Positions 58,149 through 64,000 of a DNA stretch of 64,000 bases are shown here, piece after piece. Under the pieces are notes generated by a model, which did not search any database, had not been told where the DNA came from, and saw nothing but the letters and a program-made list of their open reading frames with translations. The translations under genes and the position numbers were made by a program. The first letter of the stretch is position 1, and the number at the start of each line of letters is the position of its first letter. The stretch comes from Rubricoccus sp963708165 (lineage in GTDB: Bacteria; Bacteroidota; Rhodothermia; Rhodothermales; Rubricoccaceae). The stretch is from assembly GCA_963708165.1 (NCBI GenBank), contig OY970187.1, forward strand, positions 1,922,001 through 1,986,000. Direction: 5' to 3'.

Positions 58149-59477
58149 TCACCCGGCCTCCCGAATCCATCGTCCTAAGTCCTTAAAGGAGGCCTTCTTG
58201 CCGGTCATCAGGATGCCCACCCGGTAGATCCTGGCAGCGAGCCAGACAGCCCCGACAAAGCTCACCCCGAGCAATGCGAGCGAGGCCAGAACCTGCCACA
58301 GGGGTACGTCTGTCACGGCCATCCGCACCACCATAAGGATGGGTGAGGAGAGCGGGAAGAGCGAGAGCGCCACCGCCAGAGGCGCCTCGGGCTGGTCGAT
58401 CACGTATGGCAGAAACAGCAGCGGGACGATAATCGGGATGATGACCGGCACCTGAAGGCTCTGTGCGTCGGCTTCGGTGTCGACCATGCTGCCGACGGCC
58501 GCGAAGAGGCTGGCGAAGAGCAGGTAGCCGCCCAGGAAGAAGAGCACGAAGGCGACCAAAAGCCCCGGTGTGAGAATGGCCGTGATGGCGCTCGGGTCGA
58601 ACGGAGCCTCTGGCGCGGCGCCCATCGCGCCCGGCCCGGCGCCCACGCCTGCGGGAGCGCCAGAGGCCAGCGCTTCGGGGCCGAGGAACAGTGCGAGAAT
58701 GGGCCCGGCCGCGGCGCTGATGCCCGCCAGCAGCACGCCCCACGAGATAAGTTGCACCAGCCCGACCGCGCCGATGCCGACGACTTTGCCCATGAGCAAG
58801 TCGAACGGGCGCACGCTGGAGATGACGACCTCGACGATGCGGTTGGTCTTCTCCTCGATCACGCCGCGCATCACCATCGCGCCGTAGAGCAGCACGGCGA
58901 CGTAGACGAGCAGCCCGAGCACGTTGGCGACCAGAAATCCGATCTCGGCCCCGCCCGCGGCGTCGCCGTCGTCGCTGACGGTGACGAAGTCGAGCCGCGT
59001 GGGCGCGTCGAGCACGTCGAGCACAGCCTCTGGCGCTCCGGCGATGCGAGCCCGCTCGGCGCGGACGGCGCTGCGCACCGTCCCGCGGAGCTGGGCTTGG
59101 AGCGCGAGCCCGCCGCCAGAGGCCGAGAGGTAGCGCGCCGCCGCCTCACCGCGCAAGAGGCCCTCGGGCAGCACGAGAAGTGCCGAGAGCTCGCCGCGGA
59201 GCACACGGCCGCGAAGGCTGTCCTCTGGCGCCTCGGCGCGGACGAACAGGACGCCGTCGGGCGCGTCAACGGCGAGCGCTTCGGCGAGGCGGTTGGTGCC
59301 GTCGAGCACGGCCACCTCGCGCCTCTCGTCGGGCCCGTCGGCGAACGCGATGGCGACGACGGGCACGATCACGACCGCTAGCATCAGGACCGGCGCGAGA
59401 ATCGTGGTCGCGATAAACCATTTGGAGCGGACGCGGCGCCAAAACTCACTGCGGGCGACGAGGGCAATCGGAGACAT
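58149..59477 (-). CDS. ABC-2 type exporter permease (NatB-like)
   Basis: A 442-residue membrane protein. MSPIALVARSEFWRRVRSKWFIATTILAPVLMLAVVIVPVVA is the cytoplasmic start and first helix of ABC-2 permeases. A large extracytoplasmic domain follows (~45-175), then five helices (FLVANVLGLLVYVAVLLYGAMVMRGVIEEKTNRIVEVVISSVRPFDLLMGKVVGIGAVGLVQL; GLLVAFVLFFLGGYLLFASLFAAVGSM; VIIPIIVPLLFLPYVI...). The EEKxxRxxE motif of NatB is EEKTNRIVEVV. Pairs with the ATPase gene 78 bp upstream on the same strand; the pair probably exports Na+ or a small molecule. Confidence 0.85.
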   Translation of the reverse strand: MSPIALVARSEFWRRVRSKWFIATTILAPVLMLAVVIVPVVAIAFADGPDERREVAVLDGTNRLAEALAVDAPDGVLFVRAEAPEDSLRGRVLRGELSALLVLPEGLLRGEAAARYLSASGGGLALQAQLRGTVRSAVRAERARIAGAPEAVLDVLDAPTRLDFVTVSDDGDAAGGAEIGFLVANVLGLLVYVAVLLYGAMVMRGVIEEKTNRIVEVVISSVRPFDLLMGKVVGIGAVGLVQLISWGVLLAGISAAAGPILALFLGPEALASGAPAGVGAGPGAMGAAPEAPFDPSAITAILTPGLLVAFVLFFLGGYLLFASLFAAVGSMVDTEADAQSLQVPVIIPIIVPLLFLPYVIDQPEAPLAVALSLFPLSSPILMVVRMAVTDVPLWQVLASLALLGVSFVGAVWLAARIYRVGILMTGKKASFKDLGRWIREAG

Positions 59478-59555
59478 CTCAGGGAGGGGGAAGGCCTCTG
59501 GCGAGGCGCGTGGGGCTGCGCGAGTCGCCAGAGGAAGCGGGGGCGCTGGGCGCGC

Positions 59556-60482
59556 TCAGGCAGGTACGTCGTCCAGGCTGCCGACGGCCTGGCGGAAGAT
59601 CTCCGCCAGAGGCGGCTCGTGAAGCTCGAAGCGGTCCACATCGGTGGAGCCGTCGAGGGCGGCGCGGAGGACCATGCCCGGCGCGGTGCCCTCGGAGAGC
59701 CGAAGCGTGGCCGCCGAGTGCGTGCGCGAAAGGATGCTGACCGCGCCAGAGGCCTCCAGGCTGTCCAGGAAAAGGCCGTCGCCGTCCCAGTGCAGCGAGG
59801 CCGTGTCTTTGCCGTAGCGGCGCTTGACCTCGCGCATCGAGCCGGAGAGGACGACGCGGCCTCTGGCGATGAGGCACAGGTCGTCGCACAGTTGCTCGAC
59901 TTGCTCCATGCGGTGGCTGGCGAACAAAACGGTGCGGCCGTCGGCGCGGAGCTCGGCGACGGTCTCCTGCAGCAGATCGGCGTTGATGGGGTCGAGGCCG
60001 CTAAACGGCTCGTCCAGAATGACGAGATCCGGGCCGTGCATGACGGTGGCGACGAACTGAACCTTTTGCTGCATTCCCTTCGACAGTTCCTCCACCTGTT
60101 TGCCGTACCAGTCGGCGGCGTCGAAGCGGTCCAGCCACTCGCGGGCGGCGCGCTCGGCGCCAGAGGCTTGCATCCCTTTGAGCCGCGCGAGGTAGACGAG
60201 CTGCTCGCCGACTTTCATCTTGCGGTACAGGCCGCGCTCCTCGGGCAGGTAGCCCATCCGCTTCTGCGTTGCAGGGCTGACGGGCTCGCCGCCCAGCGTC
60301 ACCGTCCCGGAGTCCGGCGACGTGATGTGCGCGATCATGCGGATCGTGGAGGTCTTGCCCGCGCCGTTGGGGCCGAGCAGGCCAAAGAGCCGTCCGGGCT
60401 CCGCTGTAAACGAGACACCGTCGACGGCGAGCGTTTCACCGTAGCGCTTGGTCACGTTTTCGAGACGTAAAACAGGGTTCAT
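59556..60482 (-). CDS. ABC transporter ATP-binding protein (NatA-like)
   Basis: A 308-residue ATPase. GLLGPNGAGKTSTIRMI is Walker A, VEELSKGMQQKVQFVATVMHGPDLVILDEPFSGLDPINADLLQETV combines the signature (SKGMQQ) and Walker B, and VLFASHRMEQVEQLCDDLCLIARGRVV holds the H-loop. The region after residue ~215 (YGKDTASLHWDGDGLF...RAALDGSTDVDRFELHEPPLAEIFRQAV) is the usual C-terminal extension of NatA/CcmA-type exporters. Start ATG 60482 (MNPVLRLENVTKRYGE). First gene of the two-gene operon with the permease. Confidence 0.93.
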   Translation of the reverse strand: MNPVLRLENVTKRYGETLAVDGVSFTAEPGRLFGLLGPNGAGKTSTIRMIAHITSPDSGTVTLGGEPVSPATQKRMGYLPEERGLYRKMKVGEQLVYLARLKGMQASGAERAAREWLDRFDAADWYGKQVEELSKGMQQKVQFVATVMHGPDLVILDEPFSGLDPINADLLQETVAELRADGRTVLFASHRMEQVEQLCDDLCLIARGRVVLSGSMREVKRRYGKDTASLHWDGDGLFLDSLEASGAVSILSRTHSAATLRLSEGTAPGMVLRAALDGSTDVDRFELHEPPLAEIFRQAVGSLDDVPA

Positions 60483-60589
60483 TTAAGAGGGCGCGGGACG
60501 CGGAACGGTGTGGGGCGTACGACCTGTGGCCTCTGGCGTGCGCGCCAGAGGCGCCCCAAAGTAGCCGCGTCTCCCATTCCCCTCCTGCT

Positions 60590-61231
60590 ATGTCTCGCCT
60601 TTCCCTCTTCGCCTTGGCCTTTGGAGCCCTTCTGTTCACAGGTTGCGACGCAATCTTCGGCGAGGGCAACGATGACGACCTGTTCGGCGAGTTCCGCGCC
60701 GACGTCTTCGTCGACGGCGACCGCGAAAGCGCGCAGGACGAGGACGACGAGACCGATGCGGGCCGTCTCAAGGGCGAGGCCATCTATACCATTATCGAGA
60801 CCGAGCGCGGGCGCGAGTTTGTCCTCGGCCTCTTCGTCGGTGATCTGTTCGACAGCCAGTACGACGAGTACCAGTTCATCTCCTTCCGCCGTGAGGGCGG
60901 ATTGCCGGGCATCGGCGGGTACCCCATCACGGAGGACCCGCAGCGGTTCGGCGTGACCTCGACCTACGCCAACGTGCTCGACGCCAACGAGTCCCGCCTG
61001 GACCGCGATGCGGATGAGCGCGCCAGAGGTCCCATCCTCTACGGCATCGACGGCACGCTGGTCATCACCGAGGTCGATCCCATCGGCGTGGTCTCGGGCC
61101 GGTTCAACTTCGACGCGCGCGGCATCACGGTGGAACGCTCCGGCGACTCTGTCTTCGGCGACGCCAACGGCGAGTTCGAGGCGCGCTACGAGCGCCCGGA
61201 GCTGATGCTCGGCCGCGGATTGGACCTCTAG
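60590..61231 (+). CDS. Hypothetical lipoprotein
   Basis: A 213-residue exported protein. MSRLSLFALAFGALLFTGCDAI is a lipoprotein signal with lipobox FTGC. The mature part is acidic and strand-rich with Asp/Glu runs (FGEGNDDDLFGEFRADVFVDGDRESAQDEDDETDAG), then a beta domain (EAIYTIIETERGREFVLGLFVGDL; YQFISFRREGGLPGIGGYPI; VSGRFNFDARGITVERSGDSVF). Asp-rich loops could bind Ca2+. No family recognised. One partial motif codes DERARGP. Divergent from the ABC operon. Confidence 0.6.
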   Translation: MSRLSLFALAFGALLFTGCDAIFGEGNDDDLFGEFRADVFVDGDRESAQDEDDETDAGRLKGEAIYTIIETERGREFVLGLFVGDLFDSQYDEYQFISFRREGGLPGIGGYPITEDPQRFGVTSTYANVLDANESRLDRDADERARGPILYGIDGTLVITEVDPIGVVSGRFNFDARGITVERSGDSVFGDANGEFEARYERPELMLGRGLDL

Positions 61232-61317
61232 GCGCCAGAGGCCTCTGGCGATACAGCGTCTCTCGCAGGTTCGCCTCTGGCGCCAGAGGTGACGCGCCCC
61301 AGTCCACGCCAGAGGCT

Positions 61318-61611
61318 CTACAGCAGGTCGGTGCGGTCCTCAGGGATCGGCATCACGTAGCGACGCGCGAGGGCTTCCTCGTGGATGCCGAACATGCCCG
61401 TGCCGCGGAAATTGACGAGCACGTGCTCGTCGGTCTCGGAGACGACCTCGCCGATGCCGTAGTACGTCGGCGCAGGGCCGTAGTAGACGAGCTCGCCGCG
61501 GTGCACGTTGCTCTCGCGCGCGCGGCGGAAGTACGGCGGCACGACTGGCAAGAGCTCCAGCCGGTACGGCGGGCGCGGGTTCGGGAACGAGGTGTTGGGA
61601 GGAGCTTCCAT
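61318..61611 (-). CDS. Hypothetical protein
   Basis: A 97-residue protein from MEAPPNTSFPNPRPPYRLELLPVVPPYFRRARESNVHRG. The core ELVYYGPAPTYYGIGEVVSETDEHVLVNFRGTGMFGIHEEALARRYV is strand-rich and reads like a small SH3/KOW-like barrel (VV...E.VLVNF.G). No signal peptide; basic N-terminus. No family recognised. It is divergent from the small + strand pair, with a 121-bp gap. Confidence 0.5.
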   Translation of the reverse strand: MEAPPNTSFPNPRPPYRLELLPVVPPYFRRARESNVHRGELVYYGPAPTYYGIGEVVSETDEHVLVNFRGTGMFGIHEEALARRYVMPIPEDRTDLL

Positions 61612-61732
61612 CGGGCGGCTGAGACACGCCGAGCCCGCCGTGAACTGGCGGGCCCGTTGCGGAGTATACGCGCCGTCCCCTCTCAGGTCCCCGCCACCGA
61701 ACGCCTCTGGCGGCTCGTTCAGCCTCTCTTTC

Positions 61733-62011
61733 ATGCAGTACGACCGCCGCATCATCGACCGACAGGTCGGCCGCAACGCTCAGCTTTTCGCCGAGGCGAT
61801 CTCTGAGCTCGAAAGCGCCGAGGAGCGGTTTCCGTACCTCCGCATCCTGGTCTCGCTGATCGAGAACGCGCACCCGGAGTGGAACCAGGCGCCGCAGAAG
61901 GACACACAGATCGCCGAGCTGGCCTACCACCTCAGCGATAAGTCGTTAGACGCGGACGAGATCGCCGCCATCGTGCGCGTGCGCGACGAGGAGCGCGGCA
62001 TCAACGCGTGA
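61733..62011 (+). CDS. Small helical protein, weakly DUF4290-like
   Basis: A 92-residue protein, MQYDRRIIDRQVGRNAQLFAEAISELESAEERFPYLRILVSLIENAHPEW. The opening (RxxGRNxQ...EAI..LE..EER...L..II..I...P.W) resembles the N-terminus of the Bacteroidota DUF4290 family, but that family is usually about 200 residues, so this is either a short relative or chance similarity. The C-terminal helix (QIAELAYHLSDKSLDADEIAAIVRVRDEERG) completes it. Its stop overlaps the next start by four bases (GTGA), implying a two-gene operon. Confidence 0.5.
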   Translation: MQYDRRIIDRQVGRNAQLFAEAISELESAEERFPYLRILVSLIENAHPEWNQAPQKDTQIAELAYHLSDKSLDADEIAAIVRVRDEERGINA

Positions 62012-62364
62012 GTGAGCCCCGCAGCCCATCCTCTGGCGCCAGAGGCGCGCTCGAATCGTGGCTGCGCAACCACCCCGACGCTGCAGGCCCTGGCGGGCCG
62101 GGCGACGGTCAGGCCAAGACGATGGCCGTGGCGGGCGTGCTGTGGTTCTGCGCCACGCTCGCAATCGCGGGCATTCTCGCGGCCGTGACCACGCTGGCCT
62201 CTGGCGAGACGGCCACGCAAGCGGCCGATGTGGACTGGTGGCGTCTGGGCGCGTGGATCGCGTTCTGGCTGGCGGTCCTCAACATTCCGGTCTGGATTCT
62301 CGGGTGGCGTCGCGCTCGGCGCCGAACGGCACGCGCCGCCTCTGGCGACCGAGGCGAGCGGTGA
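62008..62364 (+). CDS. Small two-helix membrane protein
   Basis: A 118-residue protein from GTG 62008, overlapping the previous stop. A motif-coded N-terminus (SSGARGAL) precedes two hydrophobic helices: MAVAGVLWFCATLAIAGILAAVTTLA (~38-63) and WRLGAWIAFWLAVLNIPVWILGW (~75-98), ending in a basic Arg cluster (RRARRRTARA). The basic tail predicts both termini in the cytoplasm. No family recognised. It is translationally coupled to the preceding gene. Confidence 0.55.
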   Translation: MSEPRSPSSGARGALESWLRNHPDAAGPGGPGDGQAKTMAVAGVLWFCATLAIAGILAAVTTLASGETATQAADVDWWRLGAWIAFWLAVLNIPVWILGWRRARRRTARAASGDRGER

Positions 62365-62394
62365 GCATGGGCCGCGAGCGGCTCAACTGAGGGC

Positions 62395-62987
62395 TCAGCG
62401 CAGACGGTCCGGGTTCTGGTCGATAAAGTCGGCCCACGAACGCACGCGTCCGGTTTTGCGACCGCGCCAGAGGCGGTCTTGGCGCCAGAGGCTTCTGTAC
62501 GACCGGGGCGGTCGGCCGCGGTGTGGCGCCGCGCGGCGTGGCACAGCGCGATGCCGAGCGCGTCGTGCGCGTCCTCGCTGTACTCCTCGGTGAGCGCGAG
62601 CCTCTGGCGGACCATGTACGTCACCTGGTCTTTCGTCGCGCGGCCATTGCCGACGACAGCTTTCTTGATTTCGGCGGGTGCGTACTGCGCGACGGGCACC
62701 TCGCGGTGCATCGCGGCGAGCATGACGGCCGCTTGCGCGCGTCCCAGCTTGAGCATCGCCTGCGCGTTCTTGCCCATGAACGGGAGCTCGACGGCCAGTT
62801 CGTCGGGCGTGTACTCGTCGATAGCGTCCAGCACGCCCTGGTAGATCTTCTGGAGCCGGAGCGTGTGATCCAGATCACCGCTCATGTGGATCGTGCTCGC
62901 GCCCAGAAGCCTCTCGCGGCTGCCTTCCACGCGCACCGTGCCGAGGCCCGTGTGGCGGGTGCCGGGGTCAACGCCGAGGACGATCAT
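62395..62987 (-). CDS. ruvC: Holliday junction resolvase RuvC (one frameshift near C-terminus)
   Basis: Endonuclease that cuts Holliday junctions made by RuvAB. MIVLGVDPGTRHTGLGTVRVEG gives the first catalytic Asp, DELAVELPFMGKNAQAMLKLGRAQAAVMLAAMHREVPVAQYAPAEIKKAVVGNGRATKDQV the Glu and DNA-binding helices, and SEDAHDALGIALCHA the last two Asp. After CHAARRHTAADRP the frame is lost near 62460; one frame over it reads GRVRSWADFIDQNPDRLR and stops at 62395, the expected end (~197 residues). One missing base explains it. Upstream gap to yebC holds a hairpin-like word repeat. Confidence 0.92.
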
Positions 62988-62989
62988 CT

Positions 62990-63121
62990 GGGGAGGGACT
63001 GGGTGGTGGGGACTAGGAAACGGCCGAGGAAAGAGGTCGGCCTCTGGCGCCAGAGGCGAGTGCGAAACGAGACATTGGGAGGAGGCATTCAACCCCAGTC
63101 CCGAGCCCTACTCCCGAGTCC
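62990..63121. repeat. GGGACT-word inverted repeat with central iterated palindrome
   Basis: The gap between ruvC and yebC holds a left arm rich in GGGACTGGG/GGGGACTAGG (62995-63017) and a right arm with the inverse (CCCAGTCCCGAG, CCCTACTCCCGAGTCCC; 63094-63121), with a full iterated palindrome between them near 63040-63057. It is the same design as the hairpins at 23359 and 36732 but with a different word. Confidence 0.55.
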
Positions 63122-63884
63122 CTACGCGATCGACGCGAGCGTGGCCTCGTCCATCTCCAGCGTGGAGTAGACGGCCTGGATGTCCTGATGGTCGTCCAGC
63201 GCCTCCAAAAGGCGGAGGACCTTGGCGGCAGCCTCTGGCGCGAGGGCCGTGGTGGTCGTGGGAAACTGCTGGAGGTCGGCCTCCGAGGGCTCGATGCCCT
63301 GCGCCGTCGAGCGCGGCTTGAACGGCTCCGAACGCGTCGGTGGGCGCTTCGACGACAAAGACGGGCTCGCCCTCTTCGTTTTCGTCTTTGCGCAGGTCCT
63401 CGGCGCCCGCATCGGCCACGAGGAGGAACAGGTCGTCTTCGGTCAGGCCGCTGGCGGGAATCTCGAAGACCGCCTTCTGGTCGAACAAAAACGCGACCGA
63501 GCCCGAAGTGCCCATGTTGCCTCCCGCCTTGGAGAACAGGCTTCGCACGTCGGCGACCGTTCGGTTGGTGTTGTCGGTCAGCGCCTCGACGTAGACCGCG
63601 ATGCCGCCAGAGGCGTAGCCCTCGTAGGCCAGCTCCTCGTAGTCCGCGCCCTCGATCTCGCCGGTGCCGCGCTTGATCGCGCGCTCGATGTTGTCCTTGG
63701 GCATGTTCTCCGCCTTCGCCTTGTCGACAAAGAGCGCGAGACGCGGGTTCATGTCCGGGTCGCCGCCGCCATCGCGCGAAGCGGCCATCATGTCGCGCGT
63801 GATGCGTGCCCAGACCTTGCTGCGACGGGCGTCGGTGACGCCCTTCTTCCGCTTGATCTTGGACCACTTGTTATGGCCTGCCAT
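63122..63884 (-). CDS. yebC: YebC/PmpR-family regulator or translation factor (one frameshift)
   Basis: MAGHNKWSKIKRKKGVTDARRSKVWARITRDMMAASRDGGGDPDMNPRLALFVDKAKAENMPKDNIERAIKRGTGE is the invariant YebC N-terminus, followed by EELAYEGYASGGIAVYVEALTDNTNRTVADVRSLFSKAGGNMGTSGSVAFLFDQKAVF. The frame is lost near 63298, where a run of G appears one base too long; the alternative frame reads GIEPSEADLQQFPTTTTAL and ends YSTLEMDEATLASIA. The family is known as transcription regulator and, recently, translation factor easing ribosome stalls. About 253 residues after repair. Confidence 0.94.
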
Positions 63885-64000
63885 GCCTGCACCGTCGGTT
63901 TTCGTGTCCCGAAGGTACGCCGCCGCGGCGCGGCTCAGCCTCTGGCGCCAGAGGCCGTGATTCGGCTACGCGCCGAAGAGCAAGCGCCCGGCGAGCACGA
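63885..64000. other. Right-edge non-coding stretch
   Basis: No gene is supported in the final 116 bases. A full iterated palindrome, GCCTCTGGCGCCAGAGGC, lies at 63939-63956. The sequence after it (GATTCGGCTACGCGCC...) probably reads into the next gene outside the window. Confidence 0.5.

Overview
This is a high-GC window (roughly 68% G+C by eye) that looks like the chromosome of a Rhodothermota/Bacteroidota-type bacterium, perhaps near the Rubricoccaceae or Salinibacter lineage. The evidence is the gene set (trigger factor with a lysine/alanine tail, a membrane MutS homolog, an ECF sigma factor coupled to an anti-sigma/barrel gene, many SPaseII lipoproteins), promoter-like TAnnTTG/TAnnTTTG boxes, and the absence of clear Shine-Dalgarno sites. 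The genus is an inference.

The dominant feature is an extraordinary density of one short word, CCTCTGGCG / CGCCAGAGG, often paired as the 18-bp palindrome GCCTCTGGCGCCAGAGGC. It lies in almost every intergenic gap and in most genes. It has no stop codon in any frame on either strand (ASGARG, PLAPEA, LWRQR), and it builds domain linkers, protein tails, signal-peptide ends and at least two intrinsic terminators. Several other dispersed repeats are present: a TGTCATCGCGAGGAGCGA-type hairpin, GTACGGGGTAC-type hairpins and a repeat-filled gap near 20.1-20.5 kb.

Layout. 0-5.6 kb: end of a TetR-like regulator, a sulfotransferase-like protein and a very large multi-PAS hybrid histidine kinase. 5.9-10.6 kb: clpB, a Uma2-family protein, a hypothetical protein and a DUF1206 membrane protein. 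11-13 kb: a tandem pair of Roadblock-like small proteins facing a ParA-type ATPase. 13-19 kb: a succinylglutamate-desuccinylase-like hydrolase, a diguanylate cyclase, a redoxin-MsrA-MsrB fusion and a beta-propeller lipoprotein. 19-26 kb: an aldo/keto reductase, acetyl-CoA synthetase, and a DUF779/aldehyde dehydrogenase/AraC module. 26-35 kb: a nucleotide-sugar-epimerase-like protein, an alpha/beta hydrolase, ispG, two FKBP lipoproteins around a Ca2+/Na+ antiporter, and a Kef-type K+/H+ antiporter. 35-39.6 kb: a lipoprotein, etfA-etfB, then a degraded stretch holding remnants of a secreted protein, a PIN-like protein and a RecG-like ATPase. 39.7-48.3 kb: gcvP, tRNA-Lys, clpP, a MutS-like protein, a lipase-like lipoprotein and trigger factor. 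48.5-64 kb: a serpin lipoprotein, an ECF sigma/anti-sigma-barrel pair, a giant peptidase-propeller-barrel protein, an alpha-oxoamine synthase, an ABC-2 exporter, small proteins, ruvC and yebC.

Many conserved genes (hybrid kinase, clpB, acs, gcvP, aldehyde dehydrogenase, aldo/keto reductase, msrAB, the propeller lipoprotein, ruvC, yebC) are broken by single-base indels, mostly one extra base, although the protein is intact across the break. This pattern points to sequencing or assembly error rather than biological decay, so those entries are given as whole genes with the break position stated.
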